Assembly (NCBI GenBank): GCA_002471845.1
Contig: DKQT01000025.1
Location: forward strand, 1-19,741
Direction: 5' to 3'
DNA length: 19,741 nt
Source of the DNA: Fidelibacterota bacterium UBA7301
GTDB lineage: Bacteria; Fidelibacterota; Marinisomatia; Marinisomatales; TCS55
Of the stretch, positions 6,596 through 14,817 are shown piece after piece (the first letter of the stretch is position 1; every line of letters begins with the position of its first letter). The notes below the pieces were generated by a model, which searched no databases, had not been told where the DNA came from, and saw nothing but the letters and a program-made list of their open reading frames with translations. Made by a program: the position numbers and the translations under genes.

Positions 6596-7714
6596 TTAAA
6601 AATTGAAAAAATATTCTGGAATTGCAATGATGTATTTCAGGTTAAACATCCACCTGAGGTACATTTTGATAGGTAATGTCAATGCGGCCAAAATTAAAAC
6701 GATAAATAGGGAATATCGGGCTGCCCCTAATCGTTCATACATACCCTTGAGTTTTGTCTTTGCCAATAAGGGAGGAAGGACCAAAAAATAACCTAGGACA
6801 ATCAATATGCCCCAGATTTCCCTGAATAAAATGCTTGTCGGTAAACCAGTACTCATCCATTTCACATAAATAAATTCGGATAGATTGACATTCGTCAATG
6901 CTTCAACTTTATGGCTGTCCCAATATTCGAATGGGCCAAAAAAGTTCCAGTTCGGTCCTCGAAGAGCCGTACCAATTACAATAAGCAAATTCCAGAGGAT
7001 TAACCAACCGAACATAAAAATTGAAATGGAAAGTTTCCTATTCTTATAACTGTAATACCCTGACCCTTCCGAATTATTATCTAGATAGGGGATGGCCATT
7101 AATCCGAGAATAATTAAACTAGGGAGTACCACACCCGCCATCCAGGGGTCAAAATAAACGAGCATTTCCTGTAGGCCTAAAAAGTACCACGGTGCTTTCG
7201 CCGGGTTGGGTGATTCGGATGGGTTTGCAGGTTCCTCTAATGGGGCGGGAAGTCCAATCGACCATATCAGCATGAATGCTGAACACAAAACAATGGATAT
7301 TAATTCCACATAGACCAGATCTGGCCAAACAAGCACTTTATCATTTGGAGCGTCATACTGTTCATCTACCGGTAACCCAGCCTCCTGTAATGCATCATTT
7401 TTATAAGCTTGACTCATTGCGATCCATGTAAAGAAAAACAACAAAAATATAAGTCCGGTAATAGGCACATTATCCGGCTTTAACATAATGGACCGGAAAT
7501 CTGAGTCTCCCAGTCCAAAAACAAAAAACCCAACCAATATCGCTGTAATAATCCACAGAGATTTTTTACTCCACAATCCATCAAATTTCAATCGCCGGTG
7601 CCACTTCTCAAACCAATCTGAAGGCGGAAAAATAAAGAAAAAGATAAGAAAGGTAAACGTAACTAGGATAGTTGGTCTGGAAAGGGTATCGACTAAATGT
7701 TTAAATCCGTCCAT
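6596..7714 (-). CDS. Cytochrome b C-terminal half (subunit IV-like) with N-terminal membrane extension
   Basis: The product has 372 residues, about twice the usual subunit IV of b6f. The recognisable core starts near 129 (VWPDLVYVE) and includes the Qo-site motif APWY at 174-177 in NPAKAPWYFLGLQE. This takes the place of canonical PEWY, and such variants are known in menaquinol-type complexes. The core continues with FDPWMAGVVLP (188-198) and helices near 232-251 and in the last 80 residues. Before it, residues 1-110 carry about three extra helices (near 15-30, 52-68 and 84-101) that ordinary subunit IV lacks. It would complete the quinol-oxidation site with the b6-type subunit. The ATG at 7714 lies 2 nt after the upstream stop with no clear Shine-Dalgarno, suggesting translational coupling. 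Confidence 0.9.
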   Translation of the reverse strand: MDGFKHLVDTLSRPTILVTFTFLIFFFIFPPSDWFEKWHRRLKFDGLWSKKSLWIITAILVGFFVFGLGDSDFRSIMLKPDNVPITGLIFLLFFFTWIAMSQAYKNDALQEAGLPVDEQYDAPNDKVLVWPDLVYVELISIVLCSAFMLIWSIGLPAPLEEPANPSESPNPAKAPWYFLGLQEMLVYFDPWMAGVVLPSLIILGLMAIPYLDNNSEGSGYYSYKNRKLSISIFMFGWLILWNLLIVIGTALRGPNWNFFGPFEYWDSHKVEALTNVNLSEFIYVKWMSTGLPTSILFREIWGILIVLGYFLVLPPLLAKTKLKGMYERLGAARYSLFIVLILAALTLPIKMYLRWMFNLKYIIAIPEYFFNF

Positions 7715-7716
7715 GG

Positions 7717-8505
7717 TTATACCGGAGTTGAAATGCCGCCGTCTTTACGAATCCGCCAAAAATGAACCGCCATAAAGATCATGATTACAAAAGGTAAACC
7801 AATACAATGGAGCACATAGAACCGAAGCAAAGTTGCTTCGCCTAAAAATCGTCCCCCAATCAGGGCAAAGCGAACATCACTGGCTACCGTCACAAAGTTG
7901 ATATCCCCAATAGCAAGCATTGCCGCACCAGGCCCTTCGCTTCCTAAAAAGGGTGTCGCGCGAGCCATATTTGACCCAACAGTGATGGCCCAAATTGCCA
8001 ATTGGTCCCAAGGAAGCAGATAGCCTGTAAAACTTAATAATAAAGTCAAAAGTAAAAGAACGACACCGATGGCCCAATTGAATTCTCTTGGTGGTTTATA
8101 AGAACCAGTCATAAAGACACGGAACATGTGAAGCCAAACTGTAATCACCATAGCGTGAGCACCCCACCGGTGAATTTCCCTCATAATACCAAACGGTACC
8201 TGCTCCGTCAAATCAATAATATCAGTATAAGCATACTCAATGGTAGGTCTATAATAGAACATTAACAGGATGCCTGAAATGGTGAGAATCAAAAAGAGAA
8301 AAAATGAAAGACCACCCATACACCATGTGTATTTTAGCTTAACCGCATGTTTAGGTAACCGAACCGGGTGGAGGTGTAAAAATACAGAATTCAATACAAC
8401 CATCATCCGTTGACGACGGGATTTCGGCACACCGCCACCACGGAATATGGACGTCCAAACTTGTCCTTCAGCTAACCGTTTGAGCAAACTTTTTTTTTCA
8501 GCCAT
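7717..8505 (-). CDS. Cytochrome b N-terminal half, b6 type
   Basis: The product has 262 residues with four haem-b-bearing helices. Axial ligands are His112 and His126 (IHRWGAH...WLHMF) and His233 and His248 (VLHCIG...AVHFW). The second pair is 15 apart, the b6 spacing rather than the 14 of mitochondrial cytochrome b. Cys62 in WCMGGLSFFL aligns with the b6 cysteine (Cys35 in plants) that covalently holds haem c_i, and the FYYRPT segment after it is also b6-like. GYLLPWDQLA (161-170) is the conserved loop after helix C. Together with the next gene it forms the quinol-oxidising membrane core. It starts 9 nt after the Rieske stop, with GTAAGAG upstream of ATG. Confidence 0.94.
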   Translation of the reverse strand: MAEKKSLLKRLAEGQVWTSIFRGGGVPKSRRQRMMVVLNSVFLHLHPVRLPKHAVKLKYTWCMGGLSFFLFLILTISGILLMFYYRPTIEYAYTDIIDLTEQVPFGIMREIHRWGAHAMVITVWLHMFRVFMTGSYKPPREFNWAIGVVLLLLTLLLSFTGYLLPWDQLAIWAITVGSNMARATPFLGSEGPGAAMLAIGDINFVTVASDVRFALIGGRFLGEATLLRFYVLHCIGLPFVIMIFMAVHFWRIRKDGGISTPV

Positions 8506-8514
8506 AGGTTTCTC

Positions 8515-9087
8515 TTACACTTTCAGGAAGGCTTCCGAGTCACCCCATTGGCCTTTTTCCTGTTGATATTTTTTTGTTTTATCCACGATGATTTGACCAT
8601 CATCAGACAGGGTAATTCTAAACCGTTCTAAAGGCCGGGGGGCGGGCCCTTCATAGTTGATACCCGTTTTTCTAAATCCAGATCCGTGGCATGGACATTT
8701 AAATTTCTGTTCGGTGGCAAGCCAGTTTGGGGTGCACCCTAAATGTGTGCATACGGTAGAAAGGGCATAAATACCTTCATCGTTTCGAACGATCCACACG
8801 CCGTATTCCCCTTTCCATCGAAGGTCTACTTCTCCCACCTGGTATTCATCCGGATAGCCTGCACGAAATGTCTGTACTGGCTCAAATAAAACATTTGGGA
8901 AAAAAAATCGGAGCATCATGGTAAAGAAACCACCAGTGGCCGCAATAAAAGCCAGCCAGCCGATAGATAACCAGGAAAAAAATGAACGACGATTTACACC
9001 AGAGCCATCATCAGCTTGTCCCAACGCTGCTGGGGGCGGACTTGATGGCGCAATGGTGGCCGTCTTTTTTTCGGTTGCCTTAGGCAT
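8515..9087 (-). CDS. Rieske [2Fe-2S] protein, Tat-type N-terminus
   Basis: The product has 190 residues. An Ala/Pro-rich cytosolic lead (1-30) precedes NRRSFFSWL (32-40), a twin-arginine-type signal running into a transmembrane helix (about 40-60) that should stay as anchor. The cluster boxes are CTHLGC (113-118) and CPCHGSGF (131-138). Cys113, His115, Cys131 and His134 ligate iron and Cys118-Cys133 form the disulphide. Ser136 is kept, but the position that is Tyr in bovine Rieske is Phe138, a change associated with lower midpoint potential. GPAPRPLERF (147-156) is the typical Pro loop. The ATG at 9087 has AAGG 6 nt upstream and follows the HEAT-gene stop by 9 nt. It would shuttle electrons from the Qo site to the octahaem cytochrome. 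Confidence 0.95.
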   Translation of the reverse strand: MPKATEKKTATIAPSSPPPAALGQADDGSGVNRRSFFSWLSIGWLAFIAATGGFFTMMLRFFFPNVLFEPVQTFRAGYPDEYQVGEVDLRWKGEYGVWIVRNDEGIYALSTVCTHLGCTPNWLATEQKFKCPCHGSGFRKTGINYEGPAPRPLERFRITLSDDGQIIVDKTKKYQQEKGQWGDSEAFLKV

Positions 9088-9096
9088 AAATAACCT

Positions 9097-9966
9097 TTAT
9101 TCGAATTGTGTTAATGCAACACGGGCTGCTTCTCGAATCTTCAAATTCGAATCGCTATCCCGAAGAGTCTCTAAGGATTCTTTCAATGCTATATCTTGAA
9201 CGAAATGGGCAACTTGGATGACCACCATCATGGCCTGTACTTGCTCCGTTTCATCTATATTAGGAAATGAATCTAAATATTTTCTATCTAACAGGTCCAA
9301 TAAAATTCTTATTCCAGTACGATCTTTTTGCTTGGCCAATGCTATGGCCGCATCCCAGCGAACATTCACTTCAGGATCAGCCAACATTTCCTTTAAGGCA
9401 GGAATGGCTGAAGCATCCCCAATTTTTCCCAGGCTGATCACAGCCTGTAAACGCACCTTCGGATCCCCACTATCGAGCAGATTAAGTAAAGGATTTACAG
9501 CAGATGGATCTCCAATATTTCCCAAGGCATAGGCCCCTGCTTTAATTAAATCAGGTTCAGGACTCTTCAATGATTCAATCAGTGTAGAAGCATACCGAAT
9601 ATCACCGGTGGCACCCATTGCCACAGCTAAATATTGTTTTACGCGCACATCCCGGTCGTTAGCTGCATATTCAAAAGCAGAGATCATTTCAGAAACAAAA
9701 CGATCATCTTTTGGTACCAATGCGGGGTTGGATAAAATTTTGGATAATTCAAATGCCCCCTGCCAGCGTTTTGTCGTACCACCGATTTTTACATCTTCAA
9801 GGTAGTCTTGGGCAGTGTTGGTTTCGGCGGTCATAATGCGAACCACCAAAAAGATTAATACAGCAAAAATGGCAATTATAAACGGTACGACAAAGAAGCT
9901 ATGGACAACCACCCGAAGGGCGGATTTCTTTTCTGGCAGTTGATCAGTATTGTTTTGGTTCTCCAC
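9097..9966 (-). CDS. Membrane-anchored HEAT-repeat protein of the bc-type operon
   Basis: The product has 289 residues. A transmembrane segment at 19-43 (VVVHSFFVVPFIIAIFAVLIFLVV) is followed by a soluble, presumably periplasmic part. This includes about four to five HEAT/PBS-lyase-like helical repeats between about 95 and 285, with recurring units such as AGAYALGNIGDPSAVNPLLNLL and LQAVISLGKIGDASAIPALKEML. Such solenoids bind proteins. As first gene of the operon it may be an accessory or assembly subunit, but no function is established from sequence. The start is GTG at 9966 with no clear Shine-Dalgarno; later starts would remove the membrane segment. It lies only 19 nt downstream of the tRNA-Leu, so the tRNA and operon may share a transcript. 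Confidence 0.85.
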   Translation of the reverse strand: MENQNNTDQLPEKKSALRVVVHSFFVVPFIIAIFAVLIFLVVRIMTAETNTAQDYLEDVKIGGTTKRWQGAFELSKILSNPALVPKDDRFVSEMISAFEYAANDRDVRVKQYLAVAMGATGDIRYASTLIESLKSPEPDLIKAGAYALGNIGDPSAVNPLLNLLDSGDPKVRLQAVISLGKIGDASAIPALKEMLADPEVNVRWDAAIALAKQKDRTGIRILLDLLDRKYLDSFPNIDETEQVQAMMVVIQVAHFVQDIALKESLETLRDSDSNLKIREAARVALTQFE

Positions 9967-9985
9967 TAAAATTTCTAGTACTCTG

Positions 9986-10067
9986 TGCCGCGGAAAGGAC
10001 TCGAACCTTCACATCTTGCGATACTGGTTCCTAAAACCAGCGTGTCTACCAATTCCACCACCGCGGC
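9986..10067 (-). tRNA. tRNA-Leu (anticodon UAG)
   Basis: The gene has 82 nt without an encoded CCA. The acceptor GCCGCGG (10067-10061) pairs with CCGCGGC (9993-9987), with discriminator A at 9986. The D-arm carries GGTAGAC, and the anticodon stem CTGGT/ACCAG encloses TTTAGGA with TAG at 10033-10031, which reads CUN leucine codons. A class II long variable arm contains ATC-GCAA-GAT, and the T loop is TTCGAGT. It lies between the CGS-family gene and the HEAT-repeat gene. Confidence 0.97.
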
Positions 10068-10084
10068 ATGGTTGCTTTTACACT

Positions 10085-10114
10085 ATTAAAAAGCCGGGGA
10101 AATTACTGTTTCAA
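10085..10114 (-). promoter_or_regulatory. Possible sigma70-type promoter for tRNA-Leu and respiratory operon
   Basis: On the minus strand TTGAAA (10114-10109) and TTTAAT (10090-10085) are separated by 18 nt. The -10 ends 17 nt before the tRNA 5' end. It is the only promoter-like pair I see in the 75-nt gap. The region is AT-rich, so a chance match is possible. Confidence 0.35.
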
Positions 10115-10142
10115 GTCAGATTATTGAAATAGATAAAGTGCA

Positions 10143-11315
10143 TTATTTATTTAATGCATTCCGAAGATCGGCCTTCAAATCAACCACGTCTTCAATCCCC
10201 ACTGATAACCGAATTAAGGTCTCGGTAATGCCTAACTCAAGTTTGGTTTTTTCTGGTAGTGCGGCGTGGGTCATATTGTATGGCACACAAATAAGACTCT
10301 CCACACCGCCTAAACTTTCTGCCAGCGTGAACAATTCCAGTTTTTCAATAAAATGATCCCGCGTTTCCATCGTCCCCACATCAATGGAAATCATATTCCC
10401 AAAGATCACTTCACCATTTGGTGTACGCTGCTGTTTAACCGCAATTTCGTTTTGAGGATGGTCTTTTAGTCCGGGATAAAGTACGCGGACTAAACTTTTT
10501 TGCTTTGCCAACCACCAAGCTAATTCATTGGCATTATCCGAAGATTTTTGATACCGTAATCCCAATGTTTTGGTAGAACGCAACAGTATCCAATTATCAA
10601 ATGGACTGGGTACACCACCCGTTGCCTTCAGCATAAACCGAAGCCGCTCATCCAAATCATCACTGTTGGTTGTTAATACGCCACCTAGAATATCTGAATG
10701 GCCTGATAAGGATTTGGTGGAACTTTGCATCACCACATCTGCTCCCAACGCCAAGGGTCTTTGGCCATAGGGGCTCATGAATGAATTATCGACACTCAAC
10801 AGAACACCCTTTTGCTTACACACAGATGCTGTGGCTTCCAGATCGCATAATTCTAAAAGGGGGTTGGTGGGTGTTTCCACATGAACCAATTTTGTATTGG
10901 GGCGAATGTGGTCAGCTACATTCTGCGAATCTCGTGTATCGATCCACTCGAACGCCATTTCTTGCCGTTTGAGCACATTCATAGACATACGATAGGTCCC
11001 CCCATAGGTATTTCGAGATATGAGAATATGATCGCCTGCATCAAATAATTGGAACAGAGCTGTAGTTGCCGCCATACCCGTACTGAAACAAACAGCGTGT
11101 TTTGCCCCATCCAGTGCTGCCAGATTTGCCTCTAACCGTGCACGGGTCGGGTTCGATACTCTTGAATATTCGTGACCTCTATTTTTCCCAACCCCATCCT
11201 GTTTAAAGGTTGATGTAAGATGAATCGGAGGAGAGACTGACCCTTCCTCCTTATCCGGTTCATTTCCTCCGTGGATTGCTTTTGTTGAAAATCCCCAATC
11301 CTTTTTATTTCCCAT
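10143..11315 (-). CDS. Cystathionine gamma-synthase/gamma-lyase-family PLP enzyme
   Basis: The product has 390 residues, standard for the Cys/Met-metabolism PLP family. PLP Lys201 lies in QSSTKSLSGHSDILGG, Asp176 in SVDNSF would pair with the pyridine nitrogen, YSR (50-52) matches the phosphate-binding contribution from the neighbouring subunit, and GGTYRM (105-110) and LGGVESL near 340 are family motifs. The enzyme acts in the cytosol, either joining cysteine to an activated homoserine or cleaving cystathionine or related thioethers. Sequence alone does not separate synthase from lyase. It is the last gene of the seven-gene run, 2 nt after the secA stop, with CAGG 7 nt before ATG. The stop lies in a 6-bp hairpin (10140-10157) lacking a T-run, so I did not call a terminator. 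Confidence 0.9.
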   Translation of the reverse strand: MGNKKDWGFSTKAIHGGNEPDKEEGSVSPPIHLTSTFKQDGVGKNRGHEYSRVSNPTRARLEANLAALDGAKHAVCFSTGMAATTALFQLFDAGDHILISRNTYGGTYRMSMNVLKRQEMAFEWIDTRDSQNVADHIRPNTKLVHVETPTNPLLELCDLEATASVCKQKGVLLSVDNSFMSPYGQRPLALGADVVMQSSTKSLSGHSDILGGVLTTNSDDLDERLRFMLKATGGVPSPFDNWILLRSTKTLGLRYQKSSDNANELAWWLAKQKSLVRVLYPGLKDHPQNEIAVKQQRTPNGEVIFGNMISIDVGTMETRDHFIEKLELFTLAESLGGVESLICVPYNMTHAALPEKTKLELGITETLIRLSVGIEDVVDLKADLRNALNK

Positions 11316-11317
11316 AC

Positions 11318-14300
11318 CTATACCTGCGTGTAACCCTGATTTAAGTATTGCTGAAGTTTTTTGAACTTTACTTCCACCTGTTTCCCACTGGGGCTGACCA
11401 ATCTTATTTTTTCATTCCGGCCAATTTTCTCCTCTACATGGATAGGCTGTTTCGGTGCTCCGGAAGAAGCGGCGGCCTGTTCCTGCATAGACGGTCCGGT
11501 GAATCCCATTCCGGTTGATTCATCATGCTGTGCAATCACATTTCGATCTCTCTTCACCGGCATTTCCGGCGCCGCCTCCATCCCCTGGATCTGAGTACGA
11601 TATAACCGTTGTATGGTCGCTTCGGTTGTGTCGGCCATCATCTGTTGAAACATCTGGAATCCCTCGGCTTTGTATTCCAATAATGGATTCTTTTGGCCAT
11701 AGGCCCGAAGATTAATCCCCTCCCGGAGTTGATCCATGGCATAGAGATGATCCTTCCATTTTTCATCAATTGTTCGAAGCACAACAAATTTTTCAAATCC
11801 GCGCATTACTTCCGGCGGAAGTAATGACTCTCTTGTTTCATATACTTCCTTGGCCTGTTTCAATATAAAGTTTCGTACATCTTCAAGGGTGATATCTTTT
11901 TTTACGGATTGTTCCTGGACAGATTCAAGATTCGCATCCACAAGCATATGGGAAGACAGGTTTTGTTTCAGGTTTTCCCAATCCCAATCCTGGGGACTCG
12001 ATTCCTCCATGCGGGCCAATTCATCGTCCACATAATCGTCTACCATATCATCAACCGCTTCGGTAATATCCTCATCATTCAAAGCCTGCTTCCGAAGATC
12101 ATAGACCACTTGCCGCTGTTGATTCATTACATCATCATACTCCAGCAAATGTTTTCTGATTCCAAAGTTTCTCTGTTCCACTTTTTTCTGGGCATTTTCG
12201 ATAGCGCGGGTTACCATTTTGGCCGTGATGACCTCCCCTTCTTCCGCCCCCAAACGATCCATAATGCTGGCAATCCGTTCGCTGTTGAACAGTCGCATCA
12301 GGTCGTCCTCCAAGGATAAATAAAATACACTGGAACCAGGATCCCCCTGACGTCCGGAACGACCCCTCAACTGAAGATCAATTCGTCTGGATTCGTGGCG
12401 CTCCGTACCGATAATATGAAGACCGCCCAATCCTTTCATGCCCTCACCCAGTTTAATGTCTGTACCGCGGCCGGCCATGTTGGTGGCGATGGTGGCGGCA
12501 CCTCTTTGTCCCGCCCGGGCCACAATTTCCGCTTCACTCTGGTGCTGCTTGGCATTTAATACATTGTGGGGAATGCCCCGCCGTTTCAGCATGCGGGACA
12601 GTAATTCTGATGCTTCCACCGAGATGGTACCCACCAAAGTCGGCTGACCTTTATGATGGCAGGATGCAATTTCATCAATGACCGCGTTATATTTTTCACG
12701 GGTAGTTTTATAGATAAGATCTTCCCGGTCATCCCGGACAACCGGGCGATGGGTTGGAATCACCACCACGTCTAAATTATAAATGGATCCGAATTCTTCA
12801 GCTTCTGTCTGAGCCGTTCCCGTCATCCCCGCCAGTTTATCATACATGCGGAAATAATTCTGTATCGTGATGGTGGCCAATGTCTGGGTTTCGCGCTCAA
12901 CAGTCACATTTTCTTTTGCTTCCAGGGCCTGGTGGAGCCCGTCACTGTAACGACGTCCAGCAAGAACACGCCCCGTAAATTCATCCACGATCTGAACCCT
13001 GCCGTCCTGGACCACGTATTCCACGTCTTTTTCATAAAGTGTATAGGCCCGGAGCAACTGGGTCATATTATGAATCCACCCGGAACGATCAGCATGGATC
13101 TGGTGGGCCTTATCTTTTTCCTGGTCTTTTTCCAGTTTTGGGAGCGATTCATTTTCATCAATATCGTGGAGCATTTCACCCAAATCAGGAATAACAAATG
13201 TTTCAGGATTATCGGGGGCTAATGTATTGCGGCCTTTTTCTGTAATATCTATAACATGCGTTTTCTCATCAATACTGAAGAACAAATCTTCATCCACTTC
13301 ATGGAGTTTCTTATCCCGCATGAATTCGGATTCAACCTGGTGAGCCAGTTTCTTGGTTCCCCCTTCCTGGAAAATTTTCATCACTTTCGGGTGTTTAGGC
13401 ATTCCCCGCAAAGCCTGGAGCAATTTATACCCCGCATCCCGATCCTTCCCTTCATTCATGAGGGCTTCACCTTCTGATACAATTTTGGATATGAGGCTGT
13501 TTTGCTGTCTCACCAGGTTTTGCACCAAGGGACGTAAATCCCTGAAAGATGTATCCACCGGTGCATCCACAGCCCCGGAGATGATCAGCGGTGTTCTGGC
13601 TTCGTCAATCAGGACCGAGTCAACTTCATCCACAATGGCGTAGGCATGGCCTCGCTGAACCTGGTCTGTTTTTTGCAGAGACATATTATCCCGCAGATAA
13701 TCAAAACCAAACTCATTGTTAGTACCATAAGTGATGTCACAATTATAGTTTTCACGGCGTTGGTCGGGGGTCATGTTGTTGAGGATAAACCCAACAGTGA
13801 GACCTAGACGGCGATAGATTTCGCCCATCCATTCGGCGTCGCGCTGGGCCAAGTAATCATTCACCGTAATGAGGTGAACCCCGCGGCCGGTGAGTGCATT
13901 GAGATAAATCGGAAATGCAGCCACAAGTGTTTTTCCTTCACCTGTTTTCATTTCAGCTACATTACCACGGTGTAATATGACACCGCCTAAAACCTGAACA
14001 TCATAAGGCACCATTTCCCAATCCAATTCGCGGCCAACAACCTTCCAACTGGTCCCGCACATACGGCGGCAGGTTTCTTTTACCATGGCGAAAGCTTCCG
14101 GCAGGATCTCTTCCAGTTTTTCGTGCTCCGCCGTAAGAATGAATTTATTGGCTTCATCCTTATCACTGATTTCATTGGCTGCCTTCTTTTCCGCTGATTC
14201 CCTAGCTACAACAACGGATGCCTTTAATTCCTCCGTTCTCGCCCTTAAATCTTCATCGGACCTGGAAACCAAATTTTCCGCCAGTTGGTTAATCTGATCC

Positions 14301-14374
14301 ACCAGCGGAATAAGCTGCTTCATCTCCCGGTTCGAGCGGGTACCAAAAACTTTCTTAATCACATTTTGCAGCAT
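11318..14374 (-). CDS. secA: Protein translocase ATPase SecA (long FCB type, no C-terminal zinc motif)
   Basis: The protein has 1018 residues, longer than the roughly 900 of E. coli SecA. Walker A is MKTGEGKT (about 142-149), Walker B with following motif is DEVDSVLIDEARTPLIISG (about 247-265), and the helicase-like second domain carries TNMAGRGTDIKLG and QLRGRSGRQGDPG. An insertion of about 80 residues after the Walker B region (RDLRPLVQNL...EVDEDLFF) is typical of Bacteroidetes/Chlorobi-type SecA. The end reads KIGRNEKIRLVSPSGKQVEV where most SecAs have KVGRNDPCPCGSGKKYK, so the zinc and SecB-binding cysteines are absent. I chose ATG 14374, which forms TGATG with the nusB stop and has AGGA 9 nt upstream. 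A TTG at 14377 would add one residue. It couples ATP hydrolysis to export through SecYEG. Confidence 0.97.
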   Translation of the reverse strand: MLQNVIKKVFGTRSNREMKQLIPLVDQINQLAENLVSRSDEDLRARTEELKASVVVARESAEKKAANEISDKDEANKFILTAEHEKLEEILPEAFAMVKETCRRMCGTSWKVVGRELDWEMVPYDVQVLGGVILHRGNVAEMKTGEGKTLVAAFPIYLNALTGRGVHLITVNDYLAQRDAEWMGEIYRRLGLTVGFILNNMTPDQRRENYNCDITYGTNNEFGFDYLRDNMSLQKTDQVQRGHAYAIVDEVDSVLIDEARTPLIISGAVDAPVDTSFRDLRPLVQNLVRQQNSLISKIVSEGEALMNEGKDRDAGYKLLQALRGMPKHPKVMKIFQEGGTKKLAHQVESEFMRDKKLHEVDEDLFFSIDEKTHVIDITEKGRNTLAPDNPETFVIPDLGEMLHDIDENESLPKLEKDQEKDKAHQIHADRSGWIHNMTQLLRAYTLYEKDVEYVVQDGRVQIVDEFTGRVLAGRRYSDGLHQALEAKENVTVERETQTLATITIQNYFRMYDKLAGMTGTAQTEAEEFGSIYNLDVVVIPTHRPVVRDDREDLIYKTTREKYNAVIDEIASCHHKGQPTLVGTISVEASELLSRMLKRRGIPHNVLNAKQHQSEAEIVARAGQRGAATIATNMAGRGTDIKLGEGMKGLGGLHIIGTERHESRRIDLQLRGRSGRQGDPGSSVFYLSLEDDLMRLFNSERIASIMDRLGAEEGEVITAKMVTRAIENAQKKVEQRNFGIRKHLLEYDDVMNQQRQVVYDLRKQALNDEDITEAVDDMVDDYVDDELARMEESSPQDWDWENLKQNLSSHMLVDANLESVQEQSVKKDITLEDVRNFILKQAKEVYETRESLLPPEVMRGFEKFVVLRTIDEKWKDHLYAMDQLREGINLRAYGQKNPLLEYKAEGFQMFQQMMADTTEATIQRLYRTQIQGMEAAPEMPVKRDRNVIAQHDESTGMGFTGPSMQEQAAASSGAPKQPIHVEEKIGRNEKIRLVSPSGKQVEVKFKKLQQYLNQGYTQV

Positions 14375-14817
14375 CAATTATTTTCCTGGACTTCTTTTTC
14401 CATTGATTTATATACGTTATCCAATACACCATTTACAAAACTGGAACTGTCTTCTGTACTATATTGTTTCGCGATTTCAATCGCCTCACTTATAGATACT
14501 TTTGGAGGTACATCATCAATGAAATAAATTTCACTGATTGCGGTGACTAAAAGGAGCCGATCCAATAACGCCACCCGGTCGAACTCCCAATTATTCAAGC
14601 GTTTTTTAATTTTTTCCTCACACCAATCCTTGTGATCCATGGCTGAATCAAACAGGCTGGAAATGAATTTTTGCGTTTTCTCATCGTAAGGCCTGCGATC
14701 CAATGCATCCTGCAGAATTTTGGAGCGGTCTTCCCCGGTTATTTCATAGGCATAAAGGGCCTGCAGAACAGCTTCACGTCCTGCTCGACGAGGATGGTAA
14801 TTACCCGTTGTTATCAC
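14374..14817 (-). CDS. nusB: Transcription antitermination factor NusB
   Basis: The product has 147 residues. The N-terminus HPRRAGREAVLQALYAYEI matches the conserved RRxARexalqaLY helix, and the C-terminal half has VAIL-like LLVTAISEIYFIDDVPPKVSISEAIEIAKQYSTEDSSSFVNGVLDNV, the hallmark NusB helices. It binds boxA RNA with NusE/S10 during rRNA antitermination. The start is GTG at 14817 with GGGGAA just upstream. Its first 17 nt overlap the leucine dehydrogenase 3' end, and its TGA shares one base with the secA ATG, so translation of the three genes is probably coupled. Confidence 0.95.
   Translation of the reverse strand: MITTGNYHPRRAGREAVLQALYAYEITGEDRSKILQDALDRRPYDEKTQKFISSLFDSAMDHKDWCEEKIKKRLNNWEFDRVALLDRLLLVTAISEIYFIDDVPPKVSISEAIEIAKQYSTEDSSSFVNGVLDNVYKSMEKEVQENN

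Noticed and set aside
10140..10157. Hairpin GCATTA-N6-TAATGC at the end of the CGS-family gene as a terminator
   Set aside because: Only six AT-rich pairs and no T-run; too weak to call.
11909..12319. 136-codon plus-strand frame opposite secA
   Set aside because: Antisense shadow of a conserved gene; composition reflects the reverse complement of SecA codons.
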